Shown: positions 17,222-25,688 of the stretch, piece by piece | Position numbering within the stretch: position 1 is the stretch's first letter | Layout: the number at the start of each line of letters is the position of its first letter | Source of the DNA: an uncultured Blautia sp. | GTDB lineage: Bacteria > Bacillota > Clostridia > Lachnospirales > Lachnospiraceae | Length of the DNA: 64,000 nt | Direction: 5' to 3' | NCBI GenBank assembly: GCA_934373235.1 | Contig: CAKROW010000006.1 | Span: 13,042-77,041 of the forward strand | Program-made: the position numbers and the translations under genes | Notes under the pieces: model-generated | Databases searched by the model: none | The model's input: the letters and a program-made list of their open reading frames with translations, nothing else | Told to the model about the DNA's origin: nothing

Positions 17222-17695
17222 AGGCGTGCCTCTTGCTTTCTTTTGCTTTTTCGTTTTTTGTCTTTCCTAAATCGTTTTCGTAGCTTTACTATAAGTCTTC
17301 TTGCACAAAAAATCAAGTGCTTTTCAGGTTTTTTTGTTCGTTTTTCCGTTTTTATCCCAATTGCACAATTTTCTTTTTTCACTGTTTGCCAGTTTTTCTT
17401 CTTGCGTTCGGTTTTTAGCGAAATTTTTCGTGAATTAATTCTCTTACATCTTCAATATATGCTTATGGCACAATATATATTCCATTTTTTCGTAAATTTA
17501 TGTAAGAAAAATCTATTGCTTTTCTCTTTTTTATTAGATATACTTAATCTGAAGCCGATATTTATTGTTAAGTATTATCCAATATTCTAAACTTATTCGT
17601 TTTCGTATTGTAATTTTCTTACATTTTTGTTTTCCCAAATTCGCTTTCCCAAATCGTAACACCGAAAATATATAGTTTTATCAAGGAGGTTTCTT
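17222..17695. promoter_or_regulatory. AT-rich divergent control region of the cellobiose locus
   Basis: A 474-bp very AT-rich, T-biased spacer with no gene. The 11-mer TCGTTTTCGTA occurs exactly twice, at 17272-17282 (near the LacI gene) and 17597-17607 (near the phosphorylase), and related CG-containing words lie nearby. One copy beside each divergent gene fits LacI operators. A TATAGT at 17671-17676 lies before the phosphorylase, but no good -35 was found. Confidence 0.5.
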
Positions 17696-20131
17696 ATGAA
17701 ATTCGGACATTTTGACGATCAGAACCGTGAATATGTTATCACAACTCCCAAAACACCCCTTCCATGGATCAATTACCTTGGTTCCCAGGATTTTTTCAGC
17801 CTGATCTCCAACACCTGTGGCGGATACAGCTTCTATAAAGATGCCAAGCTTCTCCGCATTACCCGCTACCGTTACAACGATATCCCCAATGATTCCAACG
17901 GAAAATACTATTACATCAACGATGAAGGGACCATATGGAACCCGGGATATATGCCTTCTCAGACCGAACTTGACTTCTACGAATGCCGCCACGGAATGGG
18001 TTACAGCCATTTTACAGGCAAAAAGAATGGTCTCAAAGCAGAACTTCTGGCCTTTGTACCTGTTGATGCAGCCTGCGAGGTGAATCTCCTCACTCTGGAG
18101 AACACCTCTGACCACGAAAAGAATTTCTCACTTTATTCCTATGTGGAGTTCTGTCTGTGGAACGCCATGGACGACATGACCAACTTCCAGCGAAATTTAA
18201 GCATCGGAGAGGTTGAACTGGAAGGCAGCACCATCTACCACAAAACCGAATACAGAGAACGACGCAACCACTACAGTTTCTTTACAGTCAATGCTCCTGT
18301 TGACGGTTTTGACACCAGCCGTGATGAATTCCTCGGCCAGGGAAACAGCAACGCTTTACCTGCAGCAGTAAAAGAAGACAAATGCCGCAATTCCATTGCC
18401 AGCGGATGGTACCCGGCAGCCGTTCATCAGATCCGTCTCACCCTGAAGCCAGGCGAAAAGAAATCTCTGGTATTCCTTCTTGGTTACTGCGAAAATCCCG
18501 CAGACCAGAAATGGGAATCACCAAATGTGATCCGCAAAGCTCCTGCCCATCAGCTTATCAGCCGCTTTCAGACCGAAGAACAGGTTCTAAAAGCTTTCGC
18601 AGCCTTAAAAGATTACTGGAACGATCTTCTCTCCCGTTACAAAGTAGAGAGCAGTAATCCCCATATCAACCGTATGGCAAATATCTGGAACCAGTACCAG
18701 TGCATGGTTACTTTCAATATGTCACGTTCCGCTTCCTACTACGAATCAGGGACAGGCCGCGGCATGGGATTCCGTGATTCCTGCCAGGATCTTCTGGGAT
18801 TTGTTCATCTTATCCCTGCCAGGGCAAGGGAACGTATCATTGATATCGCCTCCACACAGTTTGCTGACGGAAGCGCATACCACCAGTACCAGCCTCTTAC
18901 CAAGAAAGGCAACCTGGATATCGGAAGCGGTTTCAATGATGATCCCTTATGGCTTATTGCCGCAGTTGCCGCTTACCTTAAAGAAACCGGCGACACTTCC
19001 ATCCTGGATGAACAGGTTCCCTTTGACTGCCAGCCGGATACCGAGGTACCACTCTTTGAGCACCTTCGCCGTTCTTTCCAGTACACAGCCCATCACCTCG
19101 GACCTCATAAGCTTCCGCTTATCGGACGCGCAGACTGGAATGACTGCCTGAACCTGAATTGCTTCTCCTCTGAACCTGGGGAACCTTTCCAGACAACCGG
19201 CCCATCTGAAGGACCGGTTGCAGAGTCCGTATTTATTGCAGGTATGTTTGTAAAATACGGAAAAGAATTTGCCCGTATCAGCAGCCTTTACGGTGAAAAA
19301 GAGCTTTCCGAAAAAGCAGAAAAAGATGTGCAGGACATGTATCAGGCTATTCTGGATGCAGGCTGGGACGGAAAATGGTTCCTCCGCGCATATGATGCAG
19401 CCTCCGAAAAAGTGGGATCTTCCGAATGTAAGGAAGGCCAGATCTTCATTGAGCCACAGGGCTTCTGCGTTATGGCAGGAGTTGGCGTAAAAGAAGGTCT
19501 TGCAAAAGAAGCTCTGGATTCTGTAAAAGAACGTCTTGATACCAAGTATGGAATCATGCTTCTTCAGCCTGCATACAGCCAATATTACCTGAACCTGGGA
19601 GAAATCAGCTCCTACCCGCCCGGATATAAAGAAAACGCAGGCATTTTCTGCCACAACAATCCATGGGTTTCCATTGCCGAAACCGTTATCGGGCGCGGAA
19701 ACCGCGCATATGAGATCTACAGCCGGACCTGTCCGTCCTGCATTGAGGATATCAGCGAGATCCATCGTACAGAGCCTTATGTATACTCACAGATGATCGC
19801 AGGTGCCGATGCCCCACGTCATGGCGAAGCCAAAAACAGTTGGCTTACCGGTACTGCCGCGTGGACTTTCGTAAATCTTTCCCAGGCAATCCTCGGAATC
19901 CAGCCAGACTATGACGGACTTCGTGTAGATCCCTGTATCCCTGAGGATTTCGGTGATTTTACACTCACCAGAACATTCCGTGATGCAGTATACCATATTG
20001 ATATCAAAAACCCGTCCGGGGTACAGAAGGGTGTAACCCATATGAATGTAGACGGTACCGAGATTTCCGGAAACGTGATCCCTTATACCAGTGATAAGAA
20101 AGAATATTTTGTAACTGTTTATATGGGATAA
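17696..20131 (+). CDS. Cellobiose phosphorylase (GH94)
   Basis: Phosphorolysis of cellobiose to glucose 1-phosphate and glucose in the cytosol. Its 811 residues match clostridial cellobiose phosphorylases in length and closely in sequence from the first residue (MKFGHFDDQNREYVIT, PWINYLG, FSLISNTCGGYSFYKDA). The N-terminal beta-sandwich is followed by an (alpha/alpha)6 barrel. The catalytic general acid is Asp483 in GRADWNDCLN. Further conserved barrel motifs are RHGEAKNSWLTGTAAW and EISSYPPGYKENAGIFCHNN. AAGGAGG lies 7 nt before the ATG. Single gene, divergent from the LacI-transporter operon. Cellobiose is strongly preferred over other GH94 substrates by similarity. Confidence 0.94.
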   Translation: MKFGHFDDQNREYVITTPKTPLPWINYLGSQDFFSLISNTCGGYSFYKDAKLLRITRYRYNDIPNDSNGKYYYINDEGTIWNPGYMPSQTELDFYECRHGMGYSHFTGKKNGLKAELLAFVPVDAACEVNLLTLENTSDHEKNFSLYSYVEFCLWNAMDDMTNFQRNLSIGEVELEGSTIYHKTEYRERRNHYSFFTVNAPVDGFDTSRDEFLGQGNSNALPAAVKEDKCRNSIASGWYPAAVHQIRLTLKPGEKKSLVFLLGYCENPADQKWESPNVIRKAPAHQLISRFQTEEQVLKAFAALKDYWNDLLSRYKVESSNPHINRMANIWNQYQCMVTFNMSRSASYYESGTGRGMGFRDSCQDLLGFVHLIPARARERIIDIASTQFADGSAYHQYQPLTKKGNLDIGSGFNDDPLWLIAAVAAYLKETGDTSILDEQVPFDCQPDTEVPLFEHLRRSFQYTAHHLGPHKLPLIGRADWNDCLNLNCFSSEPGEPFQTTGPSEGPVAESVFIAGMFVKYGKEFARISSLYGEKELSEKAEKDVQDMYQAILDAGWDGKWFLRAYDAASEKVGSSECKEGQIFIEPQGFCVMAGVGVKEGLAKEALDSVKERLDTKYGIMLLQPAYSQYYLNLGEISSYPPGYKENAGIFCHNNPWVSIAETVIGRGNRAYEIYSRTCPSCIEDISEIHRTEPYVYSQMIAGADAPRHGEAKNSWLTGTAAWTFVNLSQAILGIQPDYDGLRVDPCIPEDFGDFTLTRTFRDAVYHIDIKNPSGVQKGVTHMNVDGTEISGNVIPYTSDKKEYFVTVYMG

Positions 20132-20148
20132 TAAAATCCTCGTAACAT

Positions 20149-20198
20149 AAAAAAAGCCTCCCGGCATAACCTTTCCGGCTATGTCGGGAGACTTTTTT
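20149..20198. terminator. Bidirectional terminator between phosphorylase and niaR
   Basis: AAAAAAGCCTCCCGGCATA pairs with TATGTCGGGAGACTTTTTT. A and T tracts on both sides serve the convergent phosphorylase (+) and nad operon (-). Confidence 0.85.
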
Positions 20199-20243
20199 CA
20201 GGCGGATATCCACGATTCGCATTCGCTGCCTGTTCATAAGCGA

Positions 20244-20756
20244 TCAGCTCGCCTCTATAAGGAAACCTCTGCGTTTCAGCATATCCTGGATCATATCCAG
20301 GATCTCCTCTGACTCTGCTTCCACTTTATGGTAATGATAATCTGATGTAATATTTTTAAGAGGACTGGATTTGCCGCTGCGGATATCCTCCATAAAATTC
20401 TCAACCTGCCGTCTGGAACTGATCTGAAGCTCAGCCTCAATGTGTCCGTAAACTCTGTGATTCACCATCACATTGACCACCTTGCCCCCAAGATCCACAA
20501 TACCGCAGAGTTCATTCTCCAGATCCGCATCCGTATGATGTACCTTGAATATCCTGTTCACAGTATGTGGGGCATTGAGAATATATCCACGGTTTGTGGA
20601 GATCACATCATTCCCCTCTGCCCTGATCAGTGCAATATCCTGCACGATCACCTGCCTGCTTACCTGGAATATTTTGGCCAGTGAGCTTCCCGAAACCGGC
20701 CGGTCACTGTTTTTTATCTGATCCATGATCGCTGCCCTGCGTTCTGAACCCGTCAT
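20244..20756 (-). CDS. niaR: NAD biosynthesis repressor NiaR
   Basis: A 170-residue regulator: an N-terminal winged helix (RRAAIMDQIKNSDRPVSGSSLAKIFQVSRQVIVQDIALIRAEGN in part) and a C-terminal 3H domain with three histidines, seen here in VHHTDADLENEL, VNHRVYGHIEAEL and the DYHYHKVEAE segment. Family members bind nicotinic acid as co-repressor and control nad and niacin-uptake genes. It is the last gene of nadA-nadB-nadC-niaR, giving a self-controlling operon. GAAAGGGG precedes the ATG. Confidence 0.9.
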   Translation of the reverse strand: MTGSERRAAIMDQIKNSDRPVSGSSLAKIFQVSRQVIVQDIALIRAEGNDVISTNRGYILNAPHTVNRIFKVHHTDADLENELCGIVDLGGKVVNVMVNHRVYGHIEAELQISSRRQVENFMEDIRSGKSSPLKNITSDYHYHKVEAESEEILDMIQDMLKRRGFLIEAS

Positions 20757-20824
20757 TTAAGTTACCCCTTTCTGCTGCGCTGCCTCTTTCCCGGCTTCAT
20801 CGCAGCTTCCGGTCATCTCTATAG

Positions 20825-20882
20825 CATGTTTGAAAAAGTTTGCAGAATGTGCGCCACAATTTGCGGGATCTTTTCAAACATG
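20825..20882 (-). repeat. Large imperfect palindrome between nadC and niaR
   Basis: CATGTTTGAAAA and TTTTCAAACATG arms enclose a partly complementary core with GCAAA/TTTGC. It fills much of the 144-nt nadC-niaR gap. It may be a transcript-stabilising or attenuating hairpin, or a dispersed palindromic repeat. Confidence 0.5.
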
Positions 20883-20900
20883 TACCGGGATCAGCCGGTC

Positions 20901-21755
20901 TCAGGAAAGCGGATGAAGATTCTTAAGGGAAATATCAAGGATCGGCGCAGAATGTGTCAATGCACCACTTGATACATAGTCTACACCAACATCCCTGATC
21001 TTTGCAATATTTTCTTTTGTGACATTTCCGGAACATTCGGTTTTTGCCCTTCCGTTGATCAGCTTCACAGCCTCCTTCATCACCTCCGGAGTCATGTTAT
21101 CAAGCATGATGATATCCGCACCTGCCTCCACAGCTTCCTTTACCTGTTCAAGACTTTCCACTTCCACTTCGATCTTACGTACAAAGGGTGCATACTCCTG
21201 TGCCATTTTTACAGCTCTGGAAACACTGCCTGCTGCACCGATATGGTTGTCTTTCAGAAGGACTCCATCAGAAAGGTTATATCTGTGATTATGTCCGCCG
21301 CCAACACGTACCGCATATTTCTCAAAAATACGCATATTGGGTGTTGTTTTTCTGGTATCCAGAAGTGTGATCCCTGTACCCTCAAGAAGAGCTGCAACAG
21401 AATGTGTGTATGTGGCAATTCCGCTCATTCGCTGAAGATAATTCAGTGCAACACGCTCACCGGAAAGAAGCACACGGATATCTCCTGTCACTTTTCCCAT
21501 TTTCTGGCCTTTCTTTACCTGTTCTCCATCCTTGCAGAACAATTCAACCTGTGTGTTTTTATCCAGAAGAGTAAACACCCTGCTGAAAATTTCCAGACCG
21601 GCGATGATTCCGTCTTCTTTACAGATCAGATCTACTTCTCCCGGAACCGCTTCCTTCATAACAGAATTTGTGGTAACATCCTCACTTGATATATCTTCTT
21701 TCAATGCTTCCAGGATCAGATGGTCCACCTGAAGTGTCATTGTAATATTGTTCAT
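20901..21755 (-). CDS. nadC: Nicotinate-nucleotide pyrophosphorylase (carboxylating)
   Basis: Converts quinolinate and PRPP to nicotinate mononucleotide. 284 residues, normal length. Motifs seen: LEALKEDISSEDVTT near the N terminus, NYLQRMSGIAT, the quinolinate-binding LLDTRKTTPNMRIFEKYAVRVGGG (in part) with HNHRYNL, and MLDNMTPEVM with ECSGN near the C terminus. Third gene of the nad operon, 28 nt after nadB. Confidence 0.96.
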   Translation of the reverse strand: MNNITMTLQVDHLILEALKEDISSEDVTTNSVMKEAVPGEVDLICKEDGIIAGLEIFSRVFTLLDKNTQVELFCKDGEQVKKGQKMGKVTGDIRVLLSGERVALNYLQRMSGIATYTHSVAALLEGTGITLLDTRKTTPNMRIFEKYAVRVGGGHNHRYNLSDGVLLKDNHIGAAGSVSRAVKMAQEYAPFVRKIEVEVESLEQVKEAVEAGADIIMLDNMTPEVMKEAVKLINGRAKTECSGNVTKENIAKIRDVGVDYVSSGALTHSAPILDISLKNLHPLS

Positions 21756-21783
21756 TTTAAGGTCCGCTCACTTTCTTTTTTAT

Positions 21784-23043
21784 TTACGCTGCTCCTGCTG
21801 CATGCTTCTGTTCCTGTACAATGGCCTTTGCCGCACGTTTTGCAAATACAAGGCTTTCCAGAAGAGAGTTACTTGCCAGGCGGTTTGCACCATGGACACC
21901 GTTGCAGCTTGTTTCTCCCACTGCATACAGCTTTTCCATGCTGGTCCTGCTGTCTGAATCCACCCAGATACCGCCCATAAAATAATGCTGGGCAGGAACT
22001 ACCGGGATACATTCCTTTGTCACATCATACCCTTCCTCCAGACATCTCTGATAAATATTGGGAAAATGCTGCAGAATCGTATCTTTGTCAATATTTTCCA
22101 TGGAAAGCCATACATGGTCCGTGCCTTCTTTTTTCATCTCCTCCCGAATTGCCTCTGTCACAACATCTCTTGGGAGAAGTTCATTGACAAACCGCTCTTT
22201 TTTGCTGTTATAAAGCACAGCACCTTCGCCCCGGACAGACTCGGAGATCAGAAATCTCCGTCCCGGCTTCTTGGAATAAAGAGTTGTCGGATGGATCTGG
22301 ACATAATCCAGATGTTCCAGACGGACACCATGTTTTTTTGCAATATCAAGGGCATCTCCTGTAAGATGTGGATAATTGGTAGAATGCTCATATCTTCCGC
22401 CGATACCGCCGCTTGCAAGAATGGTAGCTTCTCCGCAGATTTCCACCTGGATCTTTCCGCCTGGCTGGATCTCTTCCTGGATCTTCACTTTTTTTCCTGC
22501 CGCCATCGCCTCAAGCCGGGTTCTGTTCGCCTCTGCGGAAACTGCCTTCACTCCAACACATTTCCCGTCTTTTACAAGGATATCCTCCATGGAAGTATAC
22601 TCCAGAATAGTTACATTCTCAAGCTTCAGTACCTGTCCCAGAAGTTTTTCGGATATTTCTTTTCCTGTGATATCCTCATGATAAAGGATCCTGGGCCGGG
22701 AATGTGCACCTTCCCTTGTATAGGCAAAATCGTCTCCGTCTCTCTTAAAATCCACCCCGTAGCCAACCAGATCATTGATAATATCCCTGGAACCTCGGAT
22801 CATAATATCCACAGATTCCTTTCGGTTTTCGTAATGGCCTGCTTTCATGGTATCTTCAAAGTAGCTGTCGTAATCGTTTTCATCACGAAGCACACAGATC
22901 CCTCCCTGCGCCAGAAATGAATCACTGCTTCTCATATCCTCTTTTGTGATAAGCACGATCTTTTTGTCTCTGGGAAGTTTCAGTGCGCTGAACATTCCTG
23001 CAACTCCCGTTCCCACGATCACTACGTCTGTCTTAATCTTCAT
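21784..23043 (-). CDS. nadB: L-aspartate oxidase
   Basis: FAD-dependent oxidation of aspartate to iminoaspartate for quinolinate synthesis. 419 residues, somewhat shorter than the E. coli enzyme (about 540) because the C-terminal helical domain is trimmed, as in many clostridia. The dinucleotide fold is DVVIVGTGVAGMFSALKL; further motifs are SFLAQGGICVL, HSRPRILYHED, the substrate region QIHPTTLY and the FAD C-terminal motif GVHGANRLASNSLLESLVF. It would act with fumarate as oxidant in an anaerobe. Lies 21 nt after nadA. Confidence 0.94.
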   Translation of the reverse strand: MKIKTDVVIVGTGVAGMFSALKLPRDKKIVLITKEDMRSSDSFLAQGGICVLRDENDYDSYFEDTMKAGHYENRKESVDIMIRGSRDIINDLVGYGVDFKRDGDDFAYTREGAHSRPRILYHEDITGKEISEKLLGQVLKLENVTILEYTSMEDILVKDGKCVGVKAVSAEANRTRLEAMAAGKKVKIQEEIQPGGKIQVEICGEATILASGGIGGRYEHSTNYPHLTGDALDIAKKHGVRLEHLDYVQIHPTTLYSKKPGRRFLISESVRGEGAVLYNSKKERFVNELLPRDVVTEAIREEMKKEGTDHVWLSMENIDKDTILQHFPNIYQRCLEEGYDVTKECIPVVPAQHYFMGGIWVDSDSRTSMEKLYAVGETSCNGVHGANRLASNSLLESLVFAKRAAKAIVQEQKHAAGAA

Positions 23044-23064
23044 AACTTTTCTGCCTCTTTTCGC

Positions 23065-23970
23065 CTATTTTGCAAGCTCCAACATTCTTTCCAGCGGTTT
23101 TTTTGCCTTTTCTCTTGTCTCGTCTGTTACGTGCACTTCATTTTCACCGGTTTTCAGAACATGGAGAACTTTTTCCAGGAATACTTTTTTCATGTTTTTA
23201 CATACAGGCACTGTCTCCGTAAAATAAAACTGTTTGTCTGGACATGTGGTTTCCAGTTTATACTGTACACCGCACTCTGTACAGATGATAAATTCTTTGT
23301 TATCGCTCTGCTGTGCATAGGAAATGATCCCTGAAGTACTTCCGATATAATCGGCCTGTTCCAGCACGGTCTGAGGACATTCCGGATGTGCCAGTACCAG
23401 TGCCTGGGGATGTGCCTCTTTTGCTGCCTTTACTTCCTTCGGATCCATGAATTCATGCACAATGCAGAATCCTTCATTATAAATAAAATGTTTTTCCGGA
23501 ACCTGTTCTGCAATATAATGCGCCAGATTTCTGTCCGGGATAAAAAAGATATTTTTGTTTGGGAGTGCTTTTACGATCTTTACTGCATTGGCAGATGTTA
23601 CGCATACATCGGAAAGTTCCTTGAGTGATGCTGTGGAGTTTATGTAGCATACAACTGCAACATCTTCATACTCTTCCCTGACTTTGCGGATTCCCTCCTC
23701 AGTTGCCATATGAGCCATTGGGCAGTCTGCATCCATTGCCGGCATAAGAACTGTTTTGTCCGGGCTTAAGATCTTGGCGCTCTCTCCCATAAATCCTACG
23801 CCGCAGAATACTATTGTTTTCTCTTTTGCACTGGCTGCGATCTTGCTCAGGTAAAATGAATCTCCTATATAATCTGCAACATCCTGTACTTCCGGGCGCA
23901 CATAATAATGTGCCAGGATGATGGCATCTTTCTCTTTTTTTAATTTCCGGATTTCCTCCACAACTGTCAT
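23065..23970 (-). CDS. nadA: Quinolinate synthase
   Basis: Condenses iminoaspartate with dihydroxyacetone phosphate; contains an oxygen-sensitive 4Fe-4S cluster. 301 residues, the short clostridial/archaeal form. Motifs: AHYYVRPEVQDVADYIGDS, FCGVGFMGESAKIL, the cluster cysteines in FCGVGFM, AHPECPQ and FIICTECGVQYKL. First gene of the operon; GGAAAGG precedes the ATG. The promoter and candidate NiaR sites are 100-140 nt upstream. Confidence 0.96.
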   Translation of the reverse strand: MTVVEEIRKLKKEKDAIILAHYYVRPEVQDVADYIGDSFYLSKIAASAKEKTIVFCGVGFMGESAKILSPDKTVLMPAMDADCPMAHMATEEGIRKVREEYEDVAVVCYINSTASLKELSDVCVTSANAVKIVKALPNKNIFFIPDRNLAHYIAEQVPEKHFIYNEGFCIVHEFMDPKEVKAAKEAHPQALVLAHPECPQTVLEQADYIGSTSGIISYAQQSDNKEFIICTECGVQYKLETTCPDKQFYFTETVPVCKNMKKVFLEKVLHVLKTGENEVHVTDETREKAKKPLERMLELAK

Positions 23971-24073
23971 AATGTCACACCTTTCCAGCAGGTCCCTTCA
24001 GTCAGGATCTGCCCTGTTTTTACTGACCGGATTCTGTTTTATCCGTTTTTTGTTTTTTCAAAGCGTCTTACAC

Positions 24074-24112
24074 ATAATATCACAGTTGTTTACATGTGAC
24101 AAGACAGTTGTT
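24074..24112 (-). promoter_or_regulatory. nadA promoter with candidate NiaR operator
   Basis: On the minus strand TTGTCA (24102-24097) and TATTAT (24079-24074) are 17 bp apart. Two exact copies of the 9-mer AACAACTGT (24112-24104 and 24090-24082) lie 22 bp apart, one just upstream of the -35 and one within the spacer, with an ACATGT between them. ACA-N2-TGT half-sites are reminiscent of reported NiaR sites. The placement would block polymerase binding. Confidence 0.65.
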
Positions 24113-24141
24113 TTGGAATCTGTAAAGTTTTTTTCTTATAT

Positions 24142-24176
24142 ATTCTCCGTATACTCCTTTGGGTTTTACGGAGAAT
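24142..24176. promoter_or_regulatory. Perfect inverted repeat upstream of metY
   Basis: ATTCTCCGTA (24142-24151) and TACGGAGAAT (24167-24176) are perfect 10-bp arms with a 15-base loop. They sit between the divergent nadA and metY promoters, with the metY -35 starting five bases downstream. It could be an operator for sulfur or methionine control; TTGTTGTTTTTT follows, so it could also act as a small terminator. Confidence 0.45.
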
Positions 24177-24180
24177 CTTG

Positions 24181-24209
24181 TTGTTTTTTCACACAAAAAG
24201 AGTTATAAT
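24181..24209 (+). promoter_or_regulatory. Promoter of metY
   Basis: TTGTTT (24181-24186) and TATAAT (24204-24209) with a 17-bp spacer. The leader to ATG 24256 is only about 40 nt, too short for an S-box or T-box. Confidence 0.65.
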
Positions 24210-24255
24210 TGCATATAGTTTTATACAGTTTATCCAACAGAAAGGATTTATACCT

Positions 24256-25539
24256 ATGAGTGATTACAGTTTAGAAACAAAATGCATCCATTCAGGCTAC
24301 ACACCATCCAAAGGTGAACCCTGTGCACTTCCTATTTATCAGAGTACCACCTACAAATATGACACCACAGATGAGATGGGCCAGCTCTTTGACCTGAAAG
24401 CAGAAGGCTATTTCTATACCCGTCTTCAGAACCCTACCAACGATGCTGTTGCTGCCAAGATCGCAGATCTTGAGGGCGGTGTTGCCGCCATCCTTACCTC
24501 CTCCGGACAGGCTGCCAATTTCTATGCCGTGTTTAACATCTGCGAGGCAGGAGATCATGTGGTTGCCGCCTCCACCATCTACGGAGGGACCTTTAACCTT
24601 CTTGCAGTAACATTCCGAAAACTTGGAATCGACTGCACTTTTGTTGACACAGACGCAAGCGAGGAAGAGATTGCTGCTGCATTTAAACCTAACACCAAGG
24701 TTCTCTTTGCGGAAACCATCGCCAATCCGGCTCTTGTTGTTCTTGACATTGAGAAATTTGCCCGGGTTGCACATAAGAATGGTGTACCCCTTATTGTGGA
24801 TAACACATTTGCCACTCCTGTAAACTGCCGTCCATTTGAGTGGGGTGCAGATATCGTTACCCACTCCACCACCAAATATATGGACGGACATGCTGTTCAG
24901 GTTGGCGGTGCCATTGTAGACAGCGGCAATTTTGACTGGGATGCTTACGGTCATAAGTACCACGGCCTTACTGAGCCGGATGAATCCTACCACGGCGTAA
25001 TTTATACCAGGCAGTTTGGCAAAAAGGCCTACATTACCAAGGCTACCTCTCAGCTTATGCGTGACCTGGGTTCCATCCCCTCTCCAAATAACTGTTTTCT
25101 TCTGAATCTGGGACTGGAGACCCTTCCTCTCCGCGTTGAACGTCATTGCTCCAATGCGCAGAAGATTGCAGAATACCTGAACTCCCATGAGAAAGTTTCC
25201 CATGTAAATTATGCCGGACTTCCCGGGGATAAATATCATGCTCTTGCCCAAAAATACATGAAAGACGGAAGAACCTGCGGTGTTATTTCCTTTGAACTGA
25301 CCGGCGGCCGCGATGCAGCAGTACGTTTCATGGACAGCCTGAAGCTTGCCACTATTGCAACACACGTTGCCTCTTCCATCACCATGGTTCTCCATCCTGC
25401 CAGCCATACCCATCGCCAGATGAACGACGAGCAGCTTGCAGAGGCAGGTGTTTCTCCCGGAATGATCCGTCTTTCCATTGGTATCGAAAATGTGGATGAT
25501 ATTATCCGCGATCTGGAACAGGCACTGAAAAACGCCTGA
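24256..25539 (+). CDS. metY: O-acetylhomoserine sulfhydrylase (aminocarboxypropyltransferase)
   Basis: PLP enzyme of the Cys/Met metabolism family that makes homocysteine from O-acetylhomoserine and sulfide. 427 residues, typical for MetY and longer than MetB/MetC. Motifs: SLETKCIHSGYTP, YTRLQNPTND, SSGQAANFY, the PLP aspartate region VDNTFATP and the Schiff-base lysine Lys207 in HSTTKYMDGH. Start at ATG 24256 (MSDYSLETK) with GAAAGGA upstream; the frame is open further upstream but lacks a ribosome site. Single gene. Confidence 0.92.
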   Translation: MSDYSLETKCIHSGYTPSKGEPCALPIYQSTTYKYDTTDEMGQLFDLKAEGYFYTRLQNPTNDAVAAKIADLEGGVAAILTSSGQAANFYAVFNICEAGDHVVAASTIYGGTFNLLAVTFRKLGIDCTFVDTDASEEEIAAAFKPNTKVLFAETIANPALVVLDIEKFARVAHKNGVPLIVDNTFATPVNCRPFEWGADIVTHSTTKYMDGHAVQVGGAIVDSGNFDWDAYGHKYHGLTEPDESYHGVIYTRQFGKKAYITKATSQLMRDLGSIPSPNNCFLLNLGLETLPLRVERHCSNAQKIAEYLNSHEKVSHVNYAGLPGDKYHALAQKYMKDGRTCGVISFELTGGRDAAVRFMDSLKLATIATHVASSITMVLHPASHTHRQMNDEQLAEAGVSPGMIRLSIGIENVDDIIRDLEQALKNA

Positions 25540-25582
25540 TAACGCCTGAATATCTGCAGGATAAGTATCCATTTCATACAAA

Positions 25583-25614
25583 AGGAGCCCATCTGTAACT
25601 CTGATGTGGCTCCT
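25583..25614 (+). terminator. Hairpin after metY
   Basis: AGGAGCC and GGCTCCT arms with inner CATC/GATG pairs, about 45 nt after the metY stop. The T tract is poor; the stronger hairpin at 25632 probably does most of the work. Confidence 0.4.
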
Positions 25615-25631
25615 GCTTTGATCTGTATGAC

Positions 25632-25669
25632 AAAAAGGGTCGTAAACACAGAAGTTTACGACCCTTTTT
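25632..25669. terminator. Bidirectional terminator, metY / GGGtGRT gene
   Basis: AAAAAGGGTCGTAAAC and GTTTACGACCCTTTTT are perfect 16-bp arms with a six-base loop. Confidence 0.88.
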
Positions 25670-25688
25670 ATAATAAGCTATGCTTATA

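Noticed and set aside
17681..18115. Minus-strand frame over the start of the phosphorylase gene
   Set aside because: Antisense to a gene with near full-length family similarity; no independent support.
24181..24256. S-box or T-box riboswitch before metY
   Set aside because: The predicted leader is only about 40 nt, too short for either.
24292..25581. Minus-strand open frame of 429 codons
   Set aside because: It is antisense to metY with no domain or ribosome site; a by-product of codon bias.
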